NCBI GenBank assembly: GCA_015501075.1
Contig: JADNYJ010000466.1
Coordinates: 1-24,682 of the forward strand
DNA: 24,682 nucleotides
From: Gymnopilus junonius
Lineage: Eukaryota > Basidiomycota > Agaricomycetes > Agaricales > Galerinaceae
Reading direction: 5' to 3'
Under the pieces are notes generated by a model that was given only the letters and a program-made list of their open reading frames with translations, made no database searches and was not told the origin of the DNA. Positions 1 to 9,761 of the stretch are shown here, one piece after another. Position numbers and translations under genes: made by a program. Position 1 is the first letter of the stretch. The number at the start of each line of letters is the position of its first letter.

Positions 1-1928
1 AAAGTATCCGAGAACTCAACTCCTCAACTCTGCATACAAACATTCCATAGAACGCGAGATGGGTCCGAACGGCAGGAACCGATTTACAATTTATACCCCT
101 GCAGTCGAGGATATCATTTTTGATATCTTGGCTCAGGTCTATTTATGTCCATTGGTGATCATGTACATTATGGACGTTTCGTCAAGTGCGCGCTGCGTAA
201 TAGCCGTTGATATGGGTCCATAGGGCGTGCGCCACACTGTTTGATCGATCATTTAGCCGAACCTCCAGATCGGGGAGGGATCCGCTTGGATGAGAGTATA
301 ATTTAAGGCACAGTAAATGACAGTGAGCTTTAGAAATAAAGGCCACTATTTCAGATGCTACATCCTTGCAGTATTTTTTATTCTTCCCATGTCTTCTGTT
401 TTAGCTCAACATTGACAGCAGTCCATGAGAGTTTTCAAGGTGTGAGTCATCATCCAAGCAATAATTATATTTAAGGGATGTATTATTAGTGCCTTGCAGT
501 GCTGCTGGAATAAAGTACTCTCTTTATCAAATCTTGACCTTAAGTCAGGTCGATGCCTTTGCGGCACTTTCAGTGCCGCGATTGTCTACCGACGCACGCT
601 GGTGCACCCTTCGCTGAATATACTAATGACTTCATAGAGTCTCAAGACCGGAAATTGGCGGATACCGGTCGTCATAGCACTATTTCCATATCGCATGATT
701 GTAGAAGGGCGTTAGAGTAGCTTTCGGTCATCACGGAAGGTGCATGAAGTTCAACATCAATATTTTTCTTCTCAGCGCTACATAATGTAGGTCGAGGGAG
801 AGGTTGATGCCAGCGCTTTTGAGTACTCCGACTTCCTTTTCATTCACCCCGACTTGTGGGCTAGATTCTTACAGCGTTCCATCCATTTTGGAACTTGTTT
901 GTCTGTGGTCTCGCACTAACCCTCTATACAGCATCATATAAACTGCTGTTATTGATGGAATAGTGGATCTAAGACTTGAGTCCCAAACTTGAATAGGCGC
1001 TAAAATCTCAGCCCTCATAAGTCAACTATTTCAATCGAGTGGGTCATATACTTAGCACTCGCCATGACAAGTCAGGCTTCAAACCAGTGTTTTGTTTTTG
1101 TGATGCAGTATCAATATTTCGAGATCCGGACTCCCTATATGTACGTTTGTAAGTAGGCACGCATTGTGCGCGTGGCGCCATGGATGAACGGAAACATCTA
1201 TATTAATTGCATTGTGAATCAACGATAAAGCTCCAAGCTCCAAGGCCTCCACGGTGTCACAAGTTTCTTCTTGGATTGACGGGGACATGACCTGCATTTG
1301 CGGATGACCATTGCTGGAAGTCCTTAGGACTTCGTTGGAAGTTTGGGCAAGCTCAGATTTCTGGAATGAAGATGATGATAGAGTTGGTCTCCGAATTGTC
1401 TCCGAAGAAAGCTAAGAATCAATGAAAGGTGATTTACTCAAATGTTACGCACCTGTGTCATAATCATTACGTGGGATGAATCGTTATCTCCAGGTCGTGA
1501 GTGCTTCGGGCGTCTATAATTTGAGCCAGTAATTTGGCCCCTCCAAAAATATCGGACCGATCAAGTAGATCTTAAACCCGATCCGGATTATTCTGGATGG
1601 TGGTTTTGTACTAATTTCAGGGATGACCCTTTAAGGGGCTCCCTCCGAATGTGGTGGGAAGAAAACAATTTCTATTTATGATTTTGCCGTCATCTCTATA
1701 CCGCAGGCCCTCATAACTCGACGATCCCTCGAGGCGGCCTAGATTGATGCTTGTGACCTTGATTCCTACAACCATGCTTTGCTGGAGATCTATATGAGTC
1801 GGATCTGAGCCAAGGATTACATGCCCAAAAGGGCCATCACGAAAGCGTGGGCGAGGTATTTATTTCTTTCCTTTCACCGCGTTTCCGAAAACTTCTACAG
1901 TCCAACAAGTCGCGCCCACTCACACATT
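1..1928. other. Region without a supported gene
   Basis: No gene is supported here. Around 1300-1600 on the minus strand several frames are open and one possible splice pair exists (donor near 1473, acceptor near 1415), but competing frames are equally open and no protein family is recognisable. A perfect 8-bp stem with a 3-nt loop lies at 561-579. The last 100 bases before 1929 hold an AT-rich element near 1856 and pyrimidine-rich sequence that may be the promoter of the next gene. Confidence 0.5.
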
Positions 1929-3082
1929 ATGTCTTCCATGTCTTCTACTACCCACTCTGGCTCCCAGCATGAGAACAATCTCCCAAAGCAAGAGAAAAAG
2001 ACACGTATACACAAGAAATTGGACGGCATAGTACGTTCCCGTTGGGTTACGCAGTTCGGCACTAACAAATCACACAGGACAGAGAATATTTCCGTAATAC
2101 CATAAAAGTGTAAGTAATTGCCTCTGTTAAATTGTTTCTATGGTGTGAGCACTATCTGATCTCCTTGACTAGAACCAGGTATCCCAACGCTCGCACAAAG
2201 AAAAGAACAGTCTCCCAACCCACCGGGCTGCACAAGCCTGAAGTGCTGCTCGCTCCACGTCCGGTTTCAAGTGGTCGTTCTAATAGTTTCCCCGGGTCTT
2301 CCGCAGCGGAAAGTCGACCTGACTTGATGGATGCGGCAGTTCAAGAAACATGTATCGAGAATCCCGTATTCCTCCCGAGCCGGAGCCCTTCCCCACTTCC
2401 CTCAGGTGACGGCGCATTATCCATGGACTCTAGGACCGATGGGCCCATGTATACTGGTACTGGATTCAATGACGTTGCGAGAACACATCCGGCGACAGCT
2501 ACTTTGCCTTATGCCAGTGGGCAGACCCCCAAAACCAATTGGCCAGGCCCGAGTTATGAAACCCTCCCAGCGCCGTTCAGCATGATACTATCACCCGATG
2601 AGTTAACTTTTCGTGCATATCCGGTCGAAGCCAGTCAGAGTTGCGAAGAGGAATGGATCGGAAATTCAATGCACCAGTCTCATCACCCTTCCACCGCCCC
2701 AGATTTTCGTCTTGACTCTAACTCCCCTCAAAGTTTGGCTGGACAAATGAGCTACAGTATGGCATACGAGCAACCTTTCTTTCCAAATCAACCAAGGGTT
2801 AGTGCACAGCGTTTCGATCAAGAGCAAATTGCATTGTTGTATTCAGCTGGTCACTCTGGATCCTTTGAGATGCATCACGAAGCCGCAGGCTCAGGCTCAT
2901 CTTCGGAAAATAATCTCTTTACGACGCAACAGGCTTACAACGCAGGGTACTTTACCGAACATGGCAATATTAACTACAATAGCGATACGTTCTCCAATTC
3001 AATCATCAACCATCATCCAGAACATTTAGGTTATCTGGCGCATCAACAGCAACTTTACCCTCAAAATGGAGGTACCCCGTAA
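1929..3082 (+). CDS. Unrecognised protein with low-complexity C-terminal region
   Basis: Three-exon model: 1929-2030, 2078-2109 and 2173-3082, giving 347 residues. Both introns have GT...AG ends (47 and 63 nt) and the reading frame stays intact across them. The first 60 residues are basic (KKTRIHKK, then RYPNARTKKR). The rest is rich in Ser, Pro, Gln, Asn and His, with Q/N/H runs near the C-terminus and no membrane segment. Such a basic head with a disordered tail is common in fungal nuclear regulators, but no DNA-binding domain can be named. An upstream in-frame ATG at 1821 exists; 1929 was preferred because it follows an AT-rich and pyrimidine-rich promoter-like stretch. Function unknown. 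Confidence 0.7.
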
Positions 3083-3497
3083 ATCGCCTGTAAAACTATT
3101 CCAAGAACGCCATCTACTGCTCTAACTCGCGTATAATTTTTTCGTCATATTATATCAGGATATTACAAGGATATGTTAAGTAGTAGAGTATGGAGGGAGT
3201 CTCCAATAGGCTGCTTATTCTCCCTATTTATGGATGTCCGAGCGCTACGATGTTTCATGCTTTGATTCCAGATATTTATAAATTACATTTGTCCCCGCTG
3301 GCAAATCTTTTATATACTGATAATTCAGATTTAAGGCTAGTGTTTTCAGGGTATTTTGATCGACTTCCTCTTGACTTCGCGCACAAGTTATCACCAGGTG
3401 TAAAAATAGAACTGACCACTGTACACATGTACAAACAACAATGGCCAGTCCCGTTCACCGTCCCGACGTTGCTCGTTAGCAAACTCACTCGCACACC
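3083..3497. other. Intergenic region between unknown gene and NDUFA1
   Basis: Holds the 3' flank of the upstream gene, with AT-rich sequence around 3135-3180, and the presumed promoter and 5' leader of NDUFA1. Open frames on both strands here (for example 3190-3522 plus, 3276-3494 minus) have no recognisable product, and the plus-strand one runs over the NDUFA1 start in another frame. No distinct regulatory site is recognised. Confidence 0.5.
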
Positions 3498-3923
3498 ATG
3501 CCCGTCCCTTGGGAAGCACTAATCCCTTTTGGTTCGTACACCTATGCTACGTACTATTCTGATGCTGAACTCTTTCGCAGGTCTCCTCACCGCCATGTTC
3601 GGCGTGGCTGGAACTCTTATGAATGTATCTCAGCGGGGACAAAATCAGGGAAAGGTTAGTCTCTTGTTTAGCTTCCAGCTCCTTTATATCGCCATGTTGA
3701 TTTGTATATGCTAGCCCCCTCGGTATTCAATAGATAACTGGGACACAATGATGATGAATCGTGACAAGCAGTTGACGGGTCATTTGCGAGGGCAAGCAGT
3801 GCGTTCACTATCTTATCCAATTTATAAGGTTGAGACTAAGGAATTTATGCTTTCTAGACAAATCCTACTGCCCCATCAGAATTTTCTAAGAGCAGCGTCT
3901 GGTGGGCCAGTCCAGTCTCATAG
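3498..3923 (+). CDS. NDUFA1: NADH:ubiquinone oxidoreductase subunit NDUFA1 (MWFE)
   Basis: Four exons: 3498-3531, 3581-3654, 3715-3798 and 3858-3923, encoding 85 residues. Splicing at standard GT...AG sites removes the stops in the raw sequence. The product starts MPVPWEALIPFG, has one hydrophobic segment at about residues 8-26 and continues with GQNQGKPPRYSIDNWD and a MMMNRDKQLTGHLRGQ stretch, the usual pattern of the fungal MWFE-type subunit. This is an accessory subunit of mitochondrial complex I, a single-span protein of the inner membrane needed for assembly of the membrane arm. Length fits the family (about 70-90 residues). It is the first of three complex I genes in the window. The call rests on remembered family sequence, not a search. 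Confidence 0.93.
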
Positions 3924-4936
3924 TTGAAGAGGGACTCGTAGTTGTCATGCAGCTTCCATCGCCACTGTGCCTGAGGGTGCTACGAGCTTGCGTTTCACTC
4001 TAAATGACCTTTGTCTTCTAAACATTGACAGTACTTCAGCAGCGACGTAAAGCTATTCCAGTATTTTATGTGATACTGTGTGAGCATCAATTCCCATCAA
4101 CAACACCGTATTTTGGAAAGTATTTTGGTAATCAAATTCCGAGAGTTCCTGCTGTATCGCACAACGAACTCGAACACCACTGTTACCTCTTCTTAGATTA
4201 TGGGATGCTCGTCGACAACCTCGATTACGACCAACTGCTGCCATTGGCGTTAATCTGCATGCAAATCACGTGGGCTGAATCCAGCGGGAAATAATATAAC
4301 CTGGAAGTTCGAATTCCACCTCACGTCATTGCTTTTGGATTCTTTCAAATCGTATCGTAAGCGCGGTCTTAGCTCAAACTGAAGACTTAGACAGATTATG
4401 CTACGTGGACCATGAGGAGTGCCGTGCTTACGGGGAGAACTTGGGAAAACGGACGTTGCGACTTTTAAATTAACTCCTTACTCAAACTTACGAGTTAGAA
4501 AGTATTGTGATACCTTTCCGATGAATTTCTTTTCTCCCTCAAGACTGTAACTTTGAGACCGTTGTTTCTCTGAGAAGTTTGGCATTTGCCGACCGCTCGA
4601 TAGCGGCGTCAGTTTAACCCTTTTGGCGGCCTTGCTGCCGTATAGACACGGAAGTCTTCTTTTGCAACAGTATTTTCCAAAAATCTGGGTTACCTATAAG
4701 GGTTATGCTAGGGTCTTTGCGCGATTTGTCTCCATCGTCGCTACAAATACACAAGTAACTGGTGATGAAGCGAATAGAAGTTTCTTGAAAGTCAGTGGAT
4801 CTACTCTCTGACCCGCGAAAGAGATTGGCGGAAGGGCTCGAGAGAAAAATTGGGTTATAAATGGAAATCAGTAAAAGATATCGAAGTCGATGTCTAAAGT
4901 ATTGAAAGAAGGACAACACATGCACTACTTAGGGCC

Positions 4937-5260
4937 TTAGGTAGGGCGGTGGTAAGGTGGTTGGTCCTTTACATCTACCACAAATTCAAACGATCTGTCA
5001 CTCAGCGCAATGCCATTGGACGAGTAGACATACAGATGATCTAGACCACGTTCCTTCAGTCCAACGCCACAACTGCGGCCTGTCACAATACTGAATGTAA
5101 AGGAAATCGGGCCTGAGCCCGCGGTCTTCCTCAAGACTTTACTAGCTTCAGGCGTCAAAAGCTCAGGTTCAATATACAATATATTCCAGGAGGTGACAGC
5201 GCAATGCGGTCCGACAGCTAGTAAGTGTGCACATACCTGGGTTCTGAAGGAAATTCTTAC
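4937..5260 (-). pseudogene. Orphan coding-like fragment, function unknown
   Basis: A minus-strand frame stays open for about 110 codons, ending at a stop at 4937. The translated piece (for example GPISFTFSIVTGRSCGVGL, then SDRSFEFVVDVKDQP) has a protein-like mix of residues and no low complexity. A stop lies upstream near 5292, and possible acceptor sites exist near 5220, but no convincing upstream exon or start was found. It may be the 3' end of a decayed gene or a chance open frame. No family recognised. Confidence 0.2.
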
Positions 5261-5488
5261 GAAATTATGTACGTGAAACAGCCGCGGTATTTAGTAAGCG
5301 TAAGCATAAGAATTCGTGACAGAGTGGAGGCCGAGCAGTAGGAGAGAAATGTCTTTGTAGTCAGGTTAACATCTCAGAATCAAGGTAGTCTTATCCTGTT
5401 ATCCTGTAAGCATTGTTAGGCTTCGTCATGCTTAGGCTTGAACACAATCCCTATGCAATAATCTTCTCGGCTTTCAGTTAGCTCAGAT

Positions 5489-6046
5489 TTGGTACAACGT
5501 TACAATGCGCGGATACTATGCCCCTTAATTAAGCCTCACGAGGCGCCGCTGGGTTTGAAGCATACAGAAGATGCCAGGTCTAAGAAAAGATCAGCAATGA
5601 TTCTATGTGTAAGCTTTGTCCACATACTCAGGCAGAGGTTTCCGAAGGGACTGCTGGACTGCCTTCGCCGTCAACAACAAGATGGTCTCAAGATAGTTGA
5701 TACTGGCGGCTTCGCATTGACAAGGTTATTTAAGTGATGTCAACTGGATGCCTACCTTTGAACGAGGTGACAATGGAGAATCATTAATGAAGACAACTTG
5801 CAGAAAGATGTTCTTGGACTGCTCAGATACACCTTACGCATTGCCGCGGAAATGAACTTGTAGGAAGATATTCTTAGACTGCTCAGACTCGTCTTACCGT
5901 CCTCCCTGCGTTTGGACGCACGAGACTCTTACAGAAAATGTCACATATTTCTGCTATCTCAATGGTACCAAACCATCCATTTCGCCTTCCCAGAAACAAG
6001 GGTTCAGATAACCATTTCTGAAAGGGTTCGAGCCAATCTGGCCTAA
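5489..6046 (+). pseudogene. Possible decayed gene with internal repeat
   Basis: One frame (codons starting at 5489, 5804 and so on) is open over 5489-5734 and again over 5804-6043, broken by stops at 5735-5803 and a TAG at 5861. The second part reads as Leu-rich helix-like sequence, with QKDVLGLLRYTLR echoed 20 codons later by EDILRLLRLVLP. The TAG sits where the first repeat has CAG, so a single C-to-T change would explain it. I infer an inactivated coding sequence. The family is not recognised and there is no clear start. Confidence 0.25.
5795..5899. repeat. Imperfect 60-bp tandem direct repeat (about 1.75 units)
   Basis: Sequence beginning AACTTG at 5795 recurs at 5855. The two copies share aacttg, aagat.ttctt.gactgctcaga and cttac at matching offsets. 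The 60-bp period is a multiple of three, so the repeat would encode a 20-residue repeat in the open frame described for 5489-6046. Confidence 0.75.
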
Positions 6047-6784
6047 AAGTACGAATGCAGTTAACCCCGTTTCCATGCAACGCTGCACGTTCCTATGGCC
6101 AGTATTCGCACTGACAGCTTACCTTCGTCCTTGTTCCGCTAGAAGCAGCCCCCAACGGCTGTGGGGAGAAGCGTGATATAGTGTTCGCGTCTCTTCGGCA
6201 ATTTCGTACACCCAAATGCCACCATCTCCTGTTCTTGGTCAGGTCTGTAAGACTGCAATCGGGCCAGGATTTCTCCATAAGGATATCAATACGTTGGAGC
6301 GCTGTCGGAATCTCTGAACAATAGCAAATCCATTTATAACGGCAAGGTCTTGACCGAGTGGACTTATTGTATATCTTGAGATTTCTTACAACCTAAAGAA
6401 AAGTCAAAGAACGCGGAGTCGGAGGTACTTCGCATCATTCGTCAGGTTTCAACTAGAGAAACGTTGCTGAAAGTTCGAATCTCCTGGGAAATGATAGCGT
6501 AGACAACCACTTGGGAAGGAGAAATAAAAGAGGAGGCCCGTCGACAGCGGATCCAGAACCTGCAGTCCCTCTCAGACATTGGACCTGCCAGAAAAAGTAA
6601 AGTAAAAGGGATACCCTGAGCCCAGCAAAGGAACAGGATTATCCCATCTCGGGCACTGAGAGAACCATAATCACGCCACGTACAACTACGAAATGTTCTA
6701 TGGCAAGGCTAAGGATGTCTTTAGAAGCCACGTCCTCAAGCTATAAACCCCAAAATAATAAGAAAGTAATATTATGAAGTCAAG

Positions 6785-8672
6785 TCACCGAATATTAATG
6801 GCTCGTTGCAGCCAAGTATGCATCTCTCGCATCTGTTGAAGCCATCCGACATTCGTCCGTCCTGGAAAGCTTGGTTTAGTCTCCACAAATTCCTTATCTT
6901 CTAGATCATCCAAAAACCCGTATTTGCGCCCTTCGTAGAAACTTTGGGCGAAATCGCAAAAAGGGTCCATCTCCGCAGTCTGTAGGTGGGTACGTGAAAC
7001 TTTCATAGAGAAATCCAGGATTACTCCATGTTTTGAACGGATTTCAGCATGCTAGGATCCGTCGCTGATTGAGGGCATATGCGATGAAAGTGGCAAGTCG
7101 TGAAAACGTACCACGTCTCCCCATGAGAACGTCTGGTCTATGATACGCGTAAATTCTGGGGTTTGGCCGAACAACCAATCCCATGTCTATTTTATTTGCA
7201 AAGGGAAACACTTGTCAGCAGAGCAAAAAAGGAGCGTTGAGATGGTATTTACCGTTAATTCCGCGATCCCTTTCTGAATGTATTCGATTTTCTTGATGCA
7301 ATCAGTGTCGTGTACAACATAAGGCTGGAACACCCCCAAAGTATATCCTAATCAGAGCCCTCTTCTTATTTTTGCTTTAGACTGATGCAACTATTACCTC
7401 GGATGGGACATTATAGTCGTCTTGGAATTGCGCGATAACAGCAGCAGTAAATTTTTCATGAGTGAGATTGGGATCAAATCGTCGAAGATTGCAAACCGGA
7501 GAGCGAACAGACCCGACACCTTTCGTCACAATGTTCTCCTACGAGTTCCGAAGAAAGTATGAGAGAAGGGAAACAAAAGAAGGATGCTTGCAAAGTCACA
7601 GTGCCCAAAGAAGGACAGAACGGCATAGATAGGCGCCTGGAAGCCCCCAAAAAGAGTAGAATGAATGACGAAAGAGGAAGACACTAAGTTAAATTCCAGT
7701 CACATACTTTCTCTGGACGTAAAACGTCCCCCAACGTTTCAAGCTCAGTTGAGATTAACATAGTCCCATGATGATAGGCGCGTTGGCTTGCGATCTTGTA
7801 GGCCGACCCTGAGACGTAAATGGATATTCTGGGTAAGTCAAGTCATCGTGTGATATAGATTCCTTTAAAAAGACTTGACCGTGGAAGGTCATACCAAATA
7901 AAACAAGGCGATGTCCGATTCTTGAAAAAGAAGAGGTAAGGCTGTACTCATCTTATCAGGACCCACACATATGTCGTTTCTCTCATTCAGTCTGGCGTCG
8001 ATTCCCAGCGACCGCACAGCTCGAAGAACGAAGGCACCCGTCTGATGCCGATCGAAAGATGACCTAGGTAGATGTATCGAGAAATTCGTGTTTCCCAGAT
8101 CCTGACGAGGTAGGTAAGGATGTGAAAAGAGAGGAACTAAGATATGGGATATTAAACACACATGGTAAACGGTGCCTCCTCCACTGCGGCGGCGCACAAA
8201 GGGTATACCACGGGCGTGCAGCGCAGAGAAATTAACCTCTATCCACGGGTTTTGATTTCTCCCGATGACTACGCAAGGCGAATCGCGATAGATCAATAAC
8301 TGGGGGTTAGAAGAATTGGAATGGCGAAACAACCTGCAGGCAGGTCATGGTCAAGGAGTAAATGTATTGTGTTATCAAGTATGTCAATGTTTCCGTGGTG
8401 AAAGATGAAAACCCCCAATAATAGACGATCAGCAGACAGATACAATGAAAGACGCATGTGACCGACCAGTCTTCCAAAGTTAAATTGAAGTAGGGGTCGG
8501 AGGAAGCAGAGACGTAGACGCCATTATTTGGACTCAAAGCAAGGCCCGACCCGTGAGCAGAGCTGGAAAGGCTGCGCAGGGCTTGCCTTCTAAGGCAAGG
8601 TGAAAGAGGTTCAGTGTGAAGGTGGATATTTCCTAGCATAAGACGCGTTGCAGCGCGTCGTGACTTGAACAT
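6785..8672 (-). CDS. AIM22: Mitochondrial lipoate-protein ligase / lipoyltransferase
   Basis: Eight-exon model on the minus strand: 8467-8672, 8162-8333, 7952-8101, 7708-7815, 7398-7538, 7253-7324, 7112-7186 and 6785-7051, giving 396 residues. The family attaches lipoate (or transfers lipoyl groups) to 2-oxoacid dehydrogenase E2 and glycine-cleavage H proteins in mitochondria. Signature motifs: NLTLEDWLFRH, RRRSGGGTVYHD (about residues 116-127), GNTNFS, and K-V-S-G-S-A-Y with the catalytic-type lysine at about 176, followed by AYHHGTML. The N-terminal 40 residues are Arg-rich and suit a presequence. The intron between exons 3 and 4 restores the conserved motif only with AT...AC ends; with GT...AG ends the motif becomes K-M-R-S-A-Y. 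Divergently transcribed from NDUFAF3. Confidence 0.92.
7816..7951 (-). other. Candidate AT-AC intron of the lipoate ligase gene
   Basis: On the minus strand the exon ends GAT AAG and is followed by ATGAGTACAG; 136 nt later TTTAC is followed by GTC TCA GGG TCG GCC TAC. Joining at AT...AC gives D-K-V-S-G-S-A-Y in frame. The donor looks like a normal GTGAGT with its first G replaced by A. The alternative GT...AG join (donor after 7948, acceptor before 7808) is also in frame but loses V-S-G. Confidence 0.5.
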
Positions 8673-8961
8673 CGTGGATGACTTGTGAATTTTTCAACTA
8701 TGGCAAGCTCAGTCCAAGTGCTGGCCTTCGATCACAACACGAGCAGAGTATTAACACCAAGCGCTAGATGGTATCCTATCGCAAGAACAGTCGATAACGG
8801 CAGCTTCAGGGATTCTGGGGTGCTTTCGGAAGTAAAAGATGAGAACAAGAGTAAAAAAAGACATTTTATGGTGAATTAATGATGCCACGAGTTAAGGTTA
8901 AGGTCAACCCTGATTCTTGTTGACCCACAACCACCAACTAGTTCATATCTTCCAATCAAAA
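8673..8961. promoter_or_regulatory. Shared divergent promoter region (lipoate ligase / NDUFAF3)
   Basis: The start codons of the lipoate ligase (minus, 8672) and NDUFAF3 (plus, 8962) are only 289 bp apart with no gene between. Both must be driven from this stretch, so a bidirectional promoter is likely. No specific factor site is recognised. A TTAAGGTTAAGG direct repeat lies near 8892-8903. Confidence 0.55.
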
Positions 8962-9684
8962 ATGACCTTACGATTTGCATTGCTGGGTGGCTCTACGTAC
9001 ATGCAGCTTTCTAGCAGAATGTCCCGGAATTTGGCGGGGAGTTTTCTGGAAAATTTTGTCATCCGGGCACGATCATGCCGAAATATACACACCACTCTTG
9101 TTAGACGAGATCGCTCGTTCACCAACCTTCTAGCAGATGATAATCCACCTGCTGTACAGGTCGCTTCGATATCCGAGTCTGGAATTCAGCTTGCAGATGG
9201 CTTGATTATACCTGGAGCATGTATATTTCTGGAGGGGAAAGTATTTCTCTGGGACGTCCCAGAAATCAATTTGAAGTCCAAGGTAACAGCAGAACGGTGG
9301 CATGGATGGGGTGAGGACCGTTTTGAGCTGCTGGATGTGGTCACCCCCAGGCCTGGTAAGTTTTTCTTGAAGGAGGAACATGATTACTCTCTGAACTGTT
9401 TTGTCGTAGAAATACTCCTCCTGGGCACAGGCAAGACGCTGATAATGCCCCCACCATTTCTGCGCCCGTATCTAAGCAAACATGGCATTCAGCTGGACGT
9501 AATGGACACGGTAAATTTCTTTATGGTTTTCCGTGTCGAAGTGCTGAATTTCCTTTTCTGCCAGAGAAACGCGTGTTCGACTTATAATATCTTAGCGGAG
9601 GAAGGAAGACGCGTAGCTGCTGCTCTCATGCCACTCACACCTTACTCTTGGCCGAAGTCATCGATACCTGCTCCTGGGCCATAA
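8962..9684 (+). CDS. NDUFAF3: Complex I assembly factor NDUFAF3 (Mth938-like domain)
   Basis: Three exons, 8962-9355, 9410-9510 and 9565-9684, encode 204 residues. The first 50 residues are Arg/Ser-rich without acidic residues until the domain starts, fitting a mitochondrial presequence. The rest matches the Mth938/DUF498 fold: FTNLLADDNPPAVQVASISE, GLIIPGACIFLEGKVFLWDV, EILLLGTGKTLI, then RNACSTYNILAEEGRRVAAAL near the C-terminus. In animals this protein acts with NDUFAF4 early in assembly of the Q-module of complex I in the mitochondrial matrix. The start at 8962 is the first ATG in frame; the frame is open further upstream but only with non-ATG codons. It is head-to-head with the lipoate ligase and tail-to-tail with the UBL gene (77-bp gap). 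Confidence 0.93.
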   Translation: MTLRFALLGGSTYMQLSSRMSRNLAGSFLENFVIRARSCRNIHTTLVRRDRSFTNLLADDNPPAVQVASISESGIQLADGLIIPGACIFLEGKVFLWDVPEINLKSKVTAERWHGWGEDRFELLDVVTPRPGKFFLKEEHDYSLNCFVVEILLLGTGKTLIMPPPFLRPYLSKHGIQLDVMDTVNFFMVFRVEVLNFLFCQRNACSTYNILAEEGRRVAAALMPLTPYSWPKSSIPAPGP

Positions 9685-9761
9685 TATATCACGCTCCTCG
9701 TTAAGGTCTCTCTTCGTATATTATGGTGTGTACTCGTAATAATATAACTCAAGCTTTGATT

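Larger units (their letters stand above)
3924..6784. other. Gene-poor stretch with decayed-looking fragments
   Basis: Nearly 2.9 kb between NDUFA1 and the lipoate ligase with no gene I can support. Short open frames occur on both strands (4025-4294 plus, 4614-4925 minus, 4937-5260 minus, 5489-5737 plus, 5804-6046 plus), none with a recognisable family. The 5489-6046 part contains a 60-bp repeat and is described separately. The remainder, including 6100-6784, shows only short frames without good splice partners. It could hold non-coding RNA or remnants of old insertions; nothing in the sequence decides this. Confidence 0.5.

Noticed and set aside
1079..1600. Possible minus-strand terminal exons upstream of the first gene
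   Set aside because: Two or three frames are open at once and different splice choices give different products; no family or start codon supports any of them.
2173..2260. Homeodomain-like segment RYPNARTKKRTVSQPTGL
   Set aside because: It resembles helix 1-2 spacing of atypical homeodomains, but the recognition helix (W-F-x-N-x-R) is absent, so no homeodomain is claimed.
5479..5494. TAGCTCAGATTTGGTA, tRNA A-box-like
   Set aside because: No B box downstream and no cloverleaf arms can be paired.
6465..6490. GTTCGAATC, tRNA B-box-like
   Set aside because: Flanking bases do not form a T stem and there is no A box at the right distance upstream.
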